A DNA stretch of 40,869 nucleotides from Bacillota bacterium (GTDB lineage Bacteria; Bacillota; Clostridia; Acetivibrionales; DTU013). The position numbers and the translations under genes are program-made. Position 1 is the first letter of the stretch. Each line of letters opens with the position of its first letter. Below the pieces are notes generated by a model. The model made no database searches. It had not been told where the DNA came from and saw only the letters and a list, made by a program, of their open reading frames with translations. Shown here piece after piece: positions 7,338-15,984 of the stretch. The stretch lies in assembly GCA_023435925.1 (NCBI GenBank), contig JAEZLF010000105.1, positions 1 to 40,869 of the forward strand, in the 5' to 3' direction.

Positions 7338-8108
7338 CTAATTCTTTTTATTTTCTATCCACTGTTTAAATTTGTTATACTGAACGCGGGTATAAGCAGT
7401 ATTGATCATCGGCAGCACTTTACCGGCCAAATAGGTAGCATAGTGGATTTTCGACGGGAAGATGTTGCTTTTATTTCTTTCGATCCCACGAAGCATACTT
7501 TCGGCAACCGGCTTTACATGCTGAGAAGGCCAGGGTATAGGGCTACTGCCTGCATTTCGGAAAAACTCCGTACGGGTAGCGATCGGGTAGACAACCTGAA
7601 AATATTGACCCTTCTCCAATTCCCAACGGTAAGCATCCGCAAAACCACGGACTGCAGCCTTGGTGCTGCTGTACAGCGCATATCCCGGGAGAGACAAAAA
7701 ACTCATACCACTTGCGGTAGCAACAAAGTTAAAAGGCTGGTTGCCATGAAGCTGTTTCATTTTCTGGGCGCTGTAAATCATTGAATTTACATTTGTGTTA
7801 TAAATGGCGCTAATATGTGACCAGTCGGGAGCATCGAGCTTCTCATAATAGGCAAAGCCGGCATTAGCTACAAAGATGTCGATACTGCCCATTGTATTAA
7901 GAGCATGCAAAAACAGGCTTTCCACGCCTTCCGGTATGGATACGTCACAGCTGAATAAATGCAGCCGTTCATTGGACAGCGTGACTTTATGAATGGTTCT
8001 TGCAGCTGCAACAACTCTACAGCCTTTCTCAAGCAGCTGCTTCACAAGCTCAAGGCCGATTCCGGAAGACGCTCCTGTGACGACTACGTTTTTACCTTTT
8101 AGTTGCAT
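7338..8108 (-). CDS. Short-chain dehydrogenase/reductase (SDR)
   Basis: Classical NAD(P)(H)-dependent SDR of 256 residues. Cofactor-binding TGASSGIG lies at about 11-18, the structural NAG motif is in VANAGFAYY, the catalytic Ser is in VATASGMSFLS, and the YxxxK pair is in YALYSSTKAA. The substrate cannot be read from sequence; the group resembles acyl/keto reductases such as DltE/YdfG-type enzymes. AAAGGAG is 8 nt before the ATG. It lies 20 bp after marR and 9 bp before the ADC-like gene on the same strand, suggesting a reductase and a decarboxylase-like enzyme acting on related small keto compounds under MarR control (inference). Confidence 0.9.
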   Translation of the reverse strand: MQLKGKNVVVTGASSGIGLELVKQLLEKGCRVVAAARTIHKVTLSNERLHLFSCDVSIPEGVESLFLHALNTMGSIDIFVANAGFAYYEKLDAPDWSHISAIYNTNVNSMIYSAQKMKQLHGNQPFNFVATASGMSFLSLPGYALYSSTKAAVRGFADAYRWELEKGQYFQVVYPIATRTEFFRNAGSSPIPWPSQHVKPVAESMLRGIERNKSNIFPSKIHYATYLAGKVLPMINTAYTRVQYNKFKQWIENKKN

Positions 8109-8128
8109 AATACTTTACTCCTTTCCAA

Positions 8129-8566
8129 CTATTTCAGCCCAAGAAAATCATCCAGCTTCTCTATAGAATGCATGAGCACATTGATATCAATATCCTGCAG
8201 CATATCAATTCTGGAGCATACCATTTGATAATTGTAATCTTCGATCTGTAAAATCTTTTGCTTTCCAAGCGGGGTAAGGGATACAAGAATTACTCTATTG
8301 TCACTGGTTGAGTGAATGCGTTCGACAAGGCTCTGCTCGCATAATCTGGTAACCATACGGCTAGCTACGAAAGCTTTCACCTTCAACTTCGCAGCCAGTT
8401 CTGAAACCCTCATTCGATTCTGTCTCACCAGCAGCTGCAACAGATATACATCATCCCATGAGATACCGAACAGCGACGTTTCGCGCCTTTCAAAGAGGTA
8501 AACACTTTGCAGGAATTTAAATAATACCCGGTCTACATTTTCCCGAGGTATGCCGCATTTCTCCAT
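8129..8566 (-). CDS. MarR-family transcriptional regulator
   Basis: A 145-residue winged-helix regulator. The MarR core is clear: helix-turn-helix VSELAAKLKVKAFVASRMV, then RLCEQSLVER and the wing with HSTSDNRVILVSLTPLG. MarR proteins usually repress their own operon by binding a palindrome at the promoter and let go on binding a small phenolic or lipophilic ligand. GGAGG is positioned 6 nt before the ATG. It is the first gene of the operon with the SDR and ADC-like genes, and an extended inverted repeat overlaps its promoter. Confidence 0.93.
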   Translation of the reverse strand: MEKCGIPRENVDRVLFKFLQSVYLFERRETSLFGISWDDVYLLQLLVRQNRMRVSELAAKLKVKAFVASRMVTRLCEQSLVERIHSTSDNRVILVSLTPLGKQKILQIEDYNYQMVCSRIDMLQDIDINVLMHSIEKLDDFLGLK

Positions 8567-8594
8567 TCAAAACCTCCTTTCAGATCGTACATTA

Positions 8595-8646
8595 TAGTTG
8601 CATATTGCATATATATTGTATTAAATATCCATGCACTTTGCAACTA
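8595..8646 (-). promoter_or_regulatory. marR operon promoter with overlapping inverted-repeat operator
   Basis: On the minus strand, TTGCAA (8638-8643), a 17-bp spacer and TACAAT (8615-8620). Two 16-bp arms, TAGTTGCATATTGCAT (8595-8610) and ATGCACTTTGCAACTA (8631-8646), are inverted copies matching at 14 of 16 positions. One arm covers the -35 and the other lies just downstream of the -10, as expected for MarR autorepression. The assignment to MarR is inference. Confidence 0.65.
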
Positions 8647-8745
8647 AAACAATAGAAAGTCCTCTGCACCATTATCGCCAGTGCCATATCACCGACGCTT
8701 TTGCATCGAAGACATGAATATGATACAATTCTCTTATATGTCTCG

Positions 8746-8751
8746 TATAAT
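8746..8751 (+). promoter_or_regulatory. Candidate -10 element of hflK-hflC
   Basis: TATAAT at 8746-8751, 42 bp before the TTG start. The -35 region (around 8723-8728, ATACAA) is weak, so only the -10 is well supported. Confidence 0.45.
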
Positions 8752-8792
8752 AGATACTAAAAATTTTATTAATATTAAGGAGGGCGAAGGGT

Positions 8793-9818
8793 TTGAATTT
8801 TGAGGGAAATCCGTATAACCAGAGACCAAATACTCCGGTCAATTTCAAGACTGACTTCAGTAAAATCAAGAAGTTTATAATCCCTGCTGTAGTAGTCGTC
8901 ATACTGCTGGTGATAGCGAGCACTAGCTGGTATACCATTGATGATAAGCAGCAGGGTGTTGTCACGACATTTGGTAAAGTGACCAATATCACGGATGCCG
9001 GGATGCACTTCAAGATCCCTTTTGGGATCCAGCAGGTACAAAAGGTCAATGTAAATGTCTATCAGAAGATTGAATTGGGATATCGCACCGATGCATCGGC
9101 AAACTCCGGATATGTTTTGGTGGATGGTGAAAGCAAGATGATAACAGGCGATTATAATATTGTCAACGTGGAATTCTTCGTTGAATACAAAATCTCTGAC
9201 CCTGTGAAATACTTGTACTCCTCTTATAATCCGGAGGACATCCTGAGGAATCTTGTCCAGAGCCAGGTAAGAAATGTTGTCGGTTCCACGGATGTAGACT
9301 CGGTTCTTACAGATGGTAAGGAACTGATTCAGCAGCAGGTGAAGGAATTGATTACGGATGTGCTGTTTGAGTATGACATTGGGCTGATGCTGACAGATGT
9401 GAAGATACAGGATAGTGAACCGCCGACGCTGGAGGTGACGGAAGCCTTCAAAGCCGTTGAAACTGCAAAGCAGGGAGCTGAGACTGTTGTCAATCAAGCA
9501 AGGGCTTATCAGAATGCAGAGATTCCTAAAGCGGAAGCGGAAGCTGACAAACTGCTTCAAAACGCAGAATTTTTGAAGCAGCGCAGGATCAATGAGGCTA
9601 CAGAAAAAATCGCCATGTTTGATGCAATGTATGCAGAATTCGTAAACAATCCCGAGATTACACGCTCCCGTATGTACTATGAAGTGATTACCGCACTAAT
9701 GCCGGACGTTAAGGTATATATCAATACAACGAAAGATGGAGTCGATATGATGCTTCCGTTGGAAAGCTTTTTGGATAACTCCGGTACCGGAAATCAGACT
9801 GTAAAGGGGGGGGAGTAG
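8793..9818 (+). CDS. hflK: HflK-like SPFH-domain membrane protein
   Basis: SPFH/prohibitin-family membrane protein, partner of HflC; in other bacteria the pair forms a cage around the FtsH protease and modulates quality control. A proline/asparagine-rich cytoplasmic start is followed by a membrane segment (about 28-46). Then come the SPFH domain with YTIDDKQQGVVTTFGK and GMHFKIPFGIQ, and an Ala/Glu-rich coiled coil (about 215-275). Length is 341 residues. TTG start: AAGGAGGG at 8777-8784 is 8 nt upstream and no ATG fits. The 3' end contains a run of eight G (9806-9813) that also serves as the hflC ribosome binding site. Confidence 0.9.
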   Translation: MNFEGNPYNQRPNTPVNFKTDFSKIKKFIIPAVVVVILLVIASTSWYTIDDKQQGVVTTFGKVTNITDAGMHFKIPFGIQQVQKVNVNVYQKIELGYRTDASANSGYVLVDGESKMITGDYNIVNVEFFVEYKISDPVKYLYSSYNPEDILRNLVQSQVRNVVGSTDVDSVLTDGKELIQQQVKELITDVLFEYDIGLMLTDVKIQDSEPPTLEVTEAFKAVETAKQGAETVVNQARAYQNAEIPKAEAEADKLLQNAEFLKQRRINEATEKIAMFDAMYAEFVNNPEITRSRMYYEVITALMPDVKVYINTTKDGVDMMLPLESFLDNSGTGNQTVKGGE

Positions 9819-9819
9819 C

Positions 9820-10701
9820 ATGAAAAAAGGTATTGTTAAAATTCTGGGAGGAATCATCGTATTGCTGGCTATTATTGTTGCTTCATCCAGCCTGTATGTC
9901 GTCAAGGAGAATGAATACGCTTGTACCGTAAGGTTTTCTAAAATTATCAGCACAACAGACATGCCGGGACTGTATTTAAAAACTCCGTTTGTAGATAGCA
10001 TCAGAACATTTCCCAAAGCAATTATGTATTATGACATCTCACCATCAGAGGTCCTGACAGCAGATAAGCAGAATATGACAGTGGATAGTTATGTCCTGTG
10101 GCGTATTACCGAACCTCTTAAATTCTTTCAAACGCTGGGAAGCATCGGTGTAGCGGAAGAACGGCTGGATGCACTGACATATAATGCGTTTAAAAATATC
10201 ATGGGTACGCTGCCTCAGCAGAAGATTATCAATGAAGACAATGCGTCTGGGCGGAATGATATTTATGCAGGGATTACAGTAAATGTGGACACCATAGCAA
10301 AGAATTATGGAATTAAGGTAGTCGATGTAAAAATAAAGCGGTTTGATCTCCCGGAAGCAAATGAACAGGCTGTTTACGGACGTATGATCTCTGAACGCAA
10401 GCAGATTGCGGAAAAATATGCTGCCGATGGCGAATATGAAGCTTCTATCGTACGAAATGACGTAGATAAACAGGTTGACATTATTGTATCCAATGCGCGG
10501 GCAAAGGCAGCCATGATTGAAGCGGAAGGTGAACAGGAATATATGAGGATGCTGGCAGAGGCATACAACTCGGATGACAAGCGTTCATTCTATGAATATA
10601 TGCTTGAGCTTGATGCCCTGGAAGCTTCGCTCAAGGGTTCTAATAAAACCGTTATACTTGGAAGTGACTCCGCTTTGGCAAAGCTTCTTACCAAACCATA
10701 G
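9820..10701 (+). CDS. hflC: HflC-like SPFH-domain membrane protein
   Basis: Second SPFH protein, 293 residues. It has an N-terminal membrane anchor (about 6-25), then LYVVKENEYACTVRFSK and the SPFH core (PGLYLKTPFVDSIRTFPK, LTADKQNMTVDSYVLWRIT). An Ala/Glu-rich helical tail with RAKAAMIEAEGEQEY is the hallmark HflC stretch. The gene starts one base after the hflK stop (TAG C ATG), so translation is coupled. The G-rich end of hflK provides the ribosome binding site. It presumably forms a hetero-oligomer with HflK in the membrane. Confidence 0.92.
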   Translation: MKKGIVKILGGIIVLLAIIVASSSLYVVKENEYACTVRFSKIISTTDMPGLYLKTPFVDSIRTFPKAIMYYDISPSEVLTADKQNMTVDSYVLWRITEPLKFFQTLGSIGVAEERLDALTYNAFKNIMGTLPQQKIINEDNASGRNDIYAGITVNVDTIAKNYGIKVVDVKIKRFDLPEANEQAVYGRMISERKQIAEKYAADGEYEASIVRNDVDKQVDIIVSNARAKAAMIEAEGEQEYMRMLAEAYNSDDKRSFYEYMLELDALEASLKGSNKTVILGSDSALAKLLTKP

Positions 10702-10754
10702 AAAAGTTTGAGGTTCCATCCTTCGCGTGTGATCCATATTGATCCAGATAACAT

Positions 10755-10794
10755 AGAGGCACTATCATTTCATTGATAAAGCCTCTTTTGTTTT
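10755..10794 (+). terminator. Intrinsic terminator after hflC
   Basis: Stem AGAGGC..TATCA / TGATA..GCCTCT (10755-10786) with a two-base internal loop on each side, followed by TTTTGTTTT. A separate GCGCCC / GGGCGC hairpin at 10795-10809 lies between this and the end of the convergent c-di-GMP gene, without a T tract. Confidence 0.8.
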
Positions 10795-10829
10795 GCGCCC
10801 GGCGGGCGCACGTTCGGTACCGGCGGATT

Positions 10830-13178
10830 CTAAATAATGCTGTGATATTGAGGTTCATGAAATAGTTTGATTGCTTCATCCGGAGGTACAGGCTTGCTGA
10901 TTAAGAATCCCTGTATCTTATGGCACTTATGCTTTGTTAGGTATTGTAGCTGTTCCTGCTTTTCCACGCCTTCTGCCAGAATGGTCATACCCATTTTCCG
11001 TCCTATACTTACAATTGTGCCGGTAATATTTTCGCTGCTTTTATCTGAATGTATACTGTCGATGAAGGACTTGTCTATTTTCAGAGTATTGATTGGAAGC
11101 TGCTTAAGATAACTTAGCGAAGAATATCCCCGCCCGAAATCATCCAGGGCGATTTTTACTCCATTATTCTTTAAACTGAGAAGATTCTCGCAGATGGCTT
11201 CAAAAGATTCCATCAAAACCGACTCGGTTATTTCCAGCTCCAGATGCTCAGGGTGAATTCCGACATCTTTAATTATTTTCAGTACAGTATCAGCAAAATC
11301 ATTCTGCAGTAATTGCAAAATAGAAACATTAACGGACATCGAAATATTTGCATATCCTTCTGAGTGAAGATGCTTGAGGAAGAGACAGGCAGTTTCCAGA
11401 ACCCATTCTCCGATGGGTATTATTTGATGCGTTTCCTCGGCAATGCTTATGAATTTTAGTGGAGGTACAAGGCCTAATTCAGAGTTGTTCCAGCGCAGCA
11501 ATGCTTCAAAACCCGATATTTTCCCGGTTTTGATATCCAACTGGGGCTGATAATAAAGCAGAAATTCATTATTTTGTATTGCATTCCGCAAATACTTTTC
11601 AATAATCATTCTTTCTCTTATCATATCCTGCATATCATGACTGTAAAATACGTATTTGTTTTTACCCTTGGACTTTGCATTATACATGGCAATATCTGCA
11701 CTTCGCATAAGCTCATCCACATTTTCCCCGTCTTCCGGATAAATTGAAATTCCTATGCTTACCGTCGAATGCAGCATACTGTTATCAATTTTGAAAGGTG
11801 CATTAAAGCTCTGAATGATTTTAGCAGCACTTTTTTTAACCTCATCTAAACTGACAAAGTTGCAGCAAACAATAAACTCGTCGCCGCCAAGCCGGTATAA
11901 CATTTGAGCGTCGCCAAATAATGATGAAAGCCTTTTTCCGATACTGGCAATGAGCTTATCTCCAAATGAATGTCCCAAAGTATCATTGATTAATTTAAAG
12001 TTATCCGAATCAATAAAGAGTAACGCTGTGCGATCATTGGGATAATCCTTTATACAAATTTCAAGGTTTTCATAAAGAGAGAGCCTGTTATGTAGTCCCG
12101 TTAATGAGTCATGATAAGCATTATAATGTAATTTTTCCTGAAACGCCTTAAGCTCAGTATACTGTTTTTCTAATTCTTCCTGTGTTGCAAACAGTTCCTC
12201 ATAAGTGGCTTCTAATTCTTGATAGCTTTCTTGCAGCCTCATCTCGTACTTTTTCCTGTCATCAATATAGGTAAAAGAACCTGCAAATCTTACTGCTTTT
12301 TGGTCTTTGTCCAATAAAGCCTTGCCTCTTGCAAGAAACCACAAATATTCGCCGTTTTTACACTTTAATCTGAGCTCACAGCTAAAAAACGGGGTTTTTC
12401 CCTTCAAATGTCCGATAGCTGATTTTTTTGCTTCCTTTCTGTCGTCGGGATGCAGCATTTCATTCCATTTATTAAGTAAATTTCCGTTCCCTTCATTATC
12501 AAATTCTGCTTTTTCGTAGCCAAGTAAATCGATCCAGCGGTCTGAAATGTAGTATCTGTTCTTCAGAAGATCCTGATCAAATATTATTCCGCTGGATCCT
12601 TCGGCAGCCAGCCTAAAACGTTCTTCACTGATTCTTAATTTTTCCTGGTGATAAGATAAATCTTCAAATTGCTGCCGAAGCTCTTCTTCGGAGGCAGTCA
12701 ATTCTTCATATAGTGATGTAAGCTCCTCATTTTTTTCTGCTAATTCTTTTTCACTTCTTTTTATATTACTGACATCAGTGAAAACAGTTACAAAATAACC
12801 CTTTTTCGGACTGTATGCATTTACGACAACCCACTTTTCAAAGGCTTTTGTATAGCTTTCAAAGGTTATGGGTATACCGGTGGTTGCCACCTTGCCGTAT
12901 ATATCCACCCAATCTGTTGTTTCAATTTCACTTTCAGGTATAAGCTTTTTGTAGCTTTTCCCTATGACATCTGCTTTTTTCAATCCTGTGAAATCTTCAA
13001 ACGCGGGGTTTATATCTATGAATTCATAATCGCAAGGCTTGCCGTCATCATCTAGTATGACTTTGTGAAGGGAATATGCGTTGAGCATTTTTTCAATAAT
13101 TGCAGAATTAAACTCCTTACATGCTGTCAGCCCATCATCTGCAGCCCTCAACGCCTGATTGTTTTTCTCTTTATTCAT
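10830..13178 (-). CDS. PAS-PAS-GGDEF-EAL cyclic-di-GMP turnover protein
   Basis: Predicted cytoplasmic sensor that makes and/or degrades cyclic-di-GMP (782 residues, no membrane segment). Order: PAS (about 28-140), coiled coil (140-182), second PAS with PAC (185-312), coiled coil (315-350), GGDEF domain (about 352-512), EAL domain (about 525-775). The GGDEF motif is intact (431-435, RLGGDEF) and the metal site is in FIDSDNFK. An RxxD inhibitory site is not seen upstream. The EAL catalytic set looks intact: EALLRW (558-563), LEITES, DDFGRGYSS (679-687) and AEGVE. Both activities are therefore possible. The start was taken as ATG 13178, with AGGGGG about 12 nt upstream, a rather long spacing. 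It diverges from the gene at 13424. Confidence 0.92.
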   Translation of the reverse strand: MNKEKNNQALRAADDGLTACKEFNSAIIEKMLNAYSLHKVILDDDGKPCDYEFIDINPAFEDFTGLKKADVIGKSYKKLIPESEIETTDWVDIYGKVATTGIPITFESYTKAFEKWVVVNAYSPKKGYFVTVFTDVSNIKRSEKELAEKNEELTSLYEELTASEEELRQQFEDLSYHQEKLRISEERFRLAAEGSSGIIFDQDLLKNRYYISDRWIDLLGYEKAEFDNEGNGNLLNKWNEMLHPDDRKEAKKSAIGHLKGKTPFFSCELRLKCKNGEYLWFLARGKALLDKDQKAVRFAGSFTYIDDRKKYEMRLQESYQELEATYEELFATQEELEKQYTELKAFQEKLHYNAYHDSLTGLHNRLSLYENLEICIKDYPNDRTALLFIDSDNFKLINDTLGHSFGDKLIASIGKRLSSLFGDAQMLYRLGGDEFIVCCNFVSLDEVKKSAAKIIQSFNAPFKIDNSMLHSTVSIGISIYPEDGENVDELMRSADIAMYNAKSKGKNKYVFYSHDMQDMIRERMIIEKYLRNAIQNNEFLLYYQPQLDIKTGKISGFEALLRWNNSELGLVPPLKFISIAEETHQIIPIGEWVLETACLFLKHLHSEGYANISMSVNVSILQLLQNDFADTVLKIIKDVGIHPEHLELEITESVLMESFEAICENLLSLKNNGVKIALDDFGRGYSSLSYLKQLPINTLKIDKSFIDSIHSDKSSENITGTIVSIGRKMGMTILAEGVEKQEQLQYLTKHKCHKIQGFLISKPVPPDEAIKLFHEPQYHSII

Positions 13179-13314
13179 AATCAGTATAATCCCCCTTAGA
13201 ATTCCTATGTTCTTATTTACCACAAAGTTTGTTTTTTAGACAAAAATTTTTCTAATTTTACCAAAATATTAAGGGGTTCATCTCAGTTCACCATCGAACA
13301 TGTTGCCAAACCAT

Positions 13315-13343
13315 AAAAAGAATCTTAGAAAAAAGAATCTCAG
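13315..13343. repeat. Tandem 14-15 bp repeat upstream of 13424
   Basis: Two adjacent units, AAAAAGAATCTTAG (13315-13328) and AAAAAAGAATCTCAG (13329-13343). They are framed by the inverted pair AAACCAT (13308-13314) and ATGGTTT (13344-13350). They lie just upstream of the GCCGATAT box, so a regulator site is possible. Confidence 0.5.
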
Positions 13344-13359
13344 ATGGTTTATGCTTTTT

Positions 13360-13367
13360 GCCGATAT
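13360..13367 (+). promoter_or_regulatory. Possible sigma-28 (flagellar) -10 element
   Basis: GCCGATAT at 13360-13367 differs by one base from the sigma-28/SigD -10 consensus GCCGATAA. A good -35 (TAAA) at the expected distance is not seen; GATGGTTT at 13343-13350 is only a partial match with short spacing. It would drive the gene starting at 13424. Confidence 0.4.
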
Positions 13368-13423
13368 ATATGTATGAACGTTTCGTTTAAATCGAAAGCA
13401 TGGAAAACCAAGGAGGGATTTTT

Positions 13424-14020
13424 ATGAGCGTAAACGGAATTACGAATGCAGTTACTACGAATGATAGCCGAAATAGCTTAAAGCCTGTGAAAAATGCAGA
13501 CCAGACAGCCCAAGAGACGGTCAGAGCCCCTGCTGAGGATGTGGCGGTTGTTTACGAACCGGGAGCTTCTGCTGCTGATCCTGCGGGAAAAACCTATTCA
13601 CAGGATACAAAAGCCATTACGAAATTAAAAGCCGATGCTGAAAAGAGATCCAGTCAGTTGAAAAGTCTTGTCGAGCAGCTGTTGCTGAAGCAGGGGTATA
13701 AGTTTACTGACTCGACCAATATTTATGCACTGCTCCGGGAAGGTAAAGTTGATGTAGACCCCGAGACGGCAGCCAAAGCCCAGGAGGAAATCTCAGAAAA
13801 CGGTTACTGGGGAGTGGAACAAACCTCGGAGAGGCTCTTTTCATTCGCTACCTCTCTAGCGGGCGGGGATCCGGCCAGAGCTCAGGAAATGAAGGATGCA
13901 TTCATAGCCGGCTATAAAGAGGCGGAAAAGGCATGGGGTGGTGAGCTTCCTGAAATCAGCCGAAAAACCTATGAAGCCACCATTAAAAAGTTTGATGAAT
14001 GGATTGGAGATACTCAATAA
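13424..14020 (+). CDS. Conserved hypothetical protein, possibly motility-regulated
   Basis: 198 residues, no signal peptide or membrane segment. The first ~60 residues are polar and low-complexity. A helical segment follows (KAITKLKADAEKRSSQLKSL). The C-terminal domain has the pattern GYWGVEQTSERLFSFA, SLAGGDPARAQEM and WGGELPEISRKTYEA. From memory this resembles an uncharacterised family (DUF5610-like) found in motile bacteria; I cannot confirm the family number. The start was set at 13424 because AAGGAGGG (13409-13416) is 7 nt upstream; an in-frame ATG at 13400 lacks a ribosome site. The GCCGATAT box and the divergent c-di-GMP gene suggest a motility or surface-behaviour link (inference). 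Confidence 0.75.
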   Translation: MSVNGITNAVTTNDSRNSLKPVKNADQTAQETVRAPAEDVAVVYEPGASAADPAGKTYSQDTKAITKLKADAEKRSSQLKSLVEQLLLKQGYKFTDSTNIYALLREGKVDVDPETAAKAQEEISENGYWGVEQTSERLFSFATSLAGGDPARAQEMKDAFIAGYKEAEKAWGGELPEISRKTYEATIKKFDEWIGDTQ

Positions 14021-14049
14021 CAATCCGGGCTTCACGGGACGCAGATACT

Positions 14050-14093
14050 AAAAAAGAGATGCAATACCTTTATGGTATTACATCTCTCTTTAG
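14050..14093. terminator. Bidirectional intrinsic terminator between convergent genes
   Basis: Stem AGAGATG-AATACC / GGTATT-CATCTCT (14055-14087) with one mismatch and a five-base loop. Six A's on the left give a T6 tail for transcripts on the minus strand (pckG); the right side has CTTTAG for the plus-strand gene. Confidence 0.75.
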
Positions 14094-14158
14094 TTGTTGT
14101 GTAATATTCTTCTTGTTTACGCGGTTTTATTGCAACACGTCACTACGGTCGTGTCGTA

Positions 14159-15946
14159 TTACTGAAGTCTCTTCTCCAAAGCTGCCAGCTGATCATGCAA
14201 TTCCTGAGGCATGCTTTCTCCATATTTCGCATAATGCTCTTTTATGGAGGCAACTTCCTTCAGCCATTCGTCGTTATTGACCTTGAGCAATTCAGCCATA
14301 TCAGCTTCACTCACATCAAGACCTTCTGTATCGATGGCGTCCGCTGTCGGCATATAACCGATGGGAGTTTCAACTGCTTTTCCTTCTCCGGATACTCTCT
14401 CAACGATCCACTTCAGAACGCGGCTATTTTCGCCGAATCCAGGCCATAACCATTTTCCGTCTTTGTCCTTGCGGAACCAGTTAACATAGAAAATCTTTGG
14501 AAGCTTGTCAGGAGATGACTTTGTTCCGATTTCCAACCAATGCTTTAAGTAATCGCAGACATGATATCCGATAAACGGAAGCATTGCAAACGGATCGCGG
14601 CGAACCTTTCCGATACTGTCGGAAATAGCGGCTGCCGTAATCTCTGAGCCCATGATGGAGCCCATAAATACTCCATGGTTCCAGTCGAAGCTTTCGTGAA
14701 CCAGAGGAATCGTGCTTGGACGGCGTCCGCCAACCAGGAATGCCGAAATCGGAACTCCGGCAGGATCTTCCCACTCAGGAGCGATAACGGGGCACTGACT
14801 TGCAGGTGCAGTAAAGCGAGCATTTGGATGAGCAGCTAATTCCTTGGAATCTGGAGTCCAGTCTCTGCCCTTCCAATCGATCAGGTGATCCGGTGCCGGT
14901 GTTCCGATTCCTTCCCACCAAACATCGCCATCATCTGTCAATGCAACGTTTGTGAAAATTGTATTCTTCTCTACACTGTGCATAGCGTTAGGATTTGAAT
15001 CCATGGAAGTACCGGGAGCAACACCAAAGAAGCCTGCTTCAGGATTGATAGCATACAGACGGCCATCTGCTCCGAATTTCATCCACGCGATATCATCTCC
15101 GACTGTTTCAACCTTCCAGCCGGGAATCGTCGGTATCAGCATTGCAAGATTCGTTTTTCCGCAAGCGCTCGGGAAAGCACCTGTGATATATTTTGTGTTG
15201 CCCTTGGGATCCGTAAGACGAAGAATGAGCATATGTTCAGCCATCCAACCCTCATCGCGGGCCTGAACGGAAGCAATTCTCAGAGCAAAGCATTTTTTGC
15301 CCAGAAGTGCATTTCCGCCGTATCCGGAGCCGTAGGACCAGATCATTCTTTCCTCAGGGAAATGGCTGATGTATTTCTTTTCGATCGGTGCGCAGGGCCA
15401 GGAGGAATCTTTTTCACCGGGAGCCAGTGGAGCACCGACGGAATGCAGACATGGTACAAAGTCGCCATCACCGAGAACATCGAGAACTGCTTTGCCTATG
15501 CGGGTCATGATACGCATGTTTACTACAACGTAAGGACTATCTGTCAGCTCTACACCTATTTTTGAAATAGGGGAGCCGATGGGTCCCATTGAGAAGGGGA
15601 TGACATACATGGTTCTGCCCTTCATGCAGCCTTTGTAAAGCTCTTTCATTGTAGCCTTGAGTTCGTCAGGATCAACCCAGTTATTTGTTGGGCCGGCATC
15701 TTCCTTCCTTTTGGAAGCAATAAAGGTTCTATCCTCTACACGAGCGACATCGGACGGATCACTTCTGAAAAGATAGCAGCCGGGGCGTTTTTCCTGGTTT
15801 AAGCGCGTTGCCATTCCACTATCAACCATTTCCTGCAGCAGACGGTCATTCTCTTCCTGAGAGCCATCACACCAATAGATCTTGTCAGGCTGGCACATGT
15901 CAGCCATTTCTTTTACCCATTCCTGCAACTTTTTATTTGCGGTCAT
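14159..15946 (-). CDS. pckG: Phosphoenolpyruvate carboxykinase (GTP)
   Basis: Interconverts oxaloacetate and phosphoenolpyruvate with GTP/GDP. In anaerobes such as cellulolytic clostridia it often runs toward oxaloacetate, replacing part of pyruvate kinase flux (established for relatives; direction here is inference). The 595-residue protein has the GTP-type kinase-1a loop FPSACGKTNL (258-267) with the hyper-reactive Cys (262). It also has kinase-2 GDDIAWM (283-289) and NPEAGFFGVAPGT (301-313). The start is ATG 15946, with GGAG 8 nt upstream; it was preferred to an in-frame codon 18 nt further up. It stands alone, with a clear promoter and a leader of about 120 nt containing nested inverted repeats. 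Confidence 0.97.
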   Translation of the reverse strand: MTANKKLQEWVKEMADMCQPDKIYWCDGSQEENDRLLQEMVDSGMATRLNQEKRPGCYLFRSDPSDVARVEDRTFIASKRKEDAGPTNNWVDPDELKATMKELYKGCMKGRTMYVIPFSMGPIGSPISKIGVELTDSPYVVVNMRIMTRIGKAVLDVLGDGDFVPCLHSVGAPLAPGEKDSSWPCAPIEKKYISHFPEERMIWSYGSGYGGNALLGKKCFALRIASVQARDEGWMAEHMLILRLTDPKGNTKYITGAFPSACGKTNLAMLIPTIPGWKVETVGDDIAWMKFGADGRLYAINPEAGFFGVAPGTSMDSNPNAMHSVEKNTIFTNVALTDDGDVWWEGIGTPAPDHLIDWKGRDWTPDSKELAAHPNARFTAPASQCPVIAPEWEDPAGVPISAFLVGGRRPSTIPLVHESFDWNHGVFMGSIMGSEITAAAISDSIGKVRRDPFAMLPFIGYHVCDYLKHWLEIGTKSSPDKLPKIFYVNWFRKDKDGKWLWPGFGENSRVLKWIVERVSGEGKAVETPIGYMPTADAIDTEGLDVSEADMAELLKVNNDEWLKEVASIKEHYAKYGESMPQELHDQLAALEKRLQ

Positions 15947-15984
15947 TAGTAAATCTCCTTTCAAATATTTGTTATTTCATTGCT

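Noticed and set aside
10795..10809. GCGCCC / GGGCGC hairpin as a terminator of the c-di-GMP gene
   Set aside because: No T tract follows on the minus strand. The T-tailed hairpin at 10755-10794 serves hflC; the GC hairpin was left unassigned.
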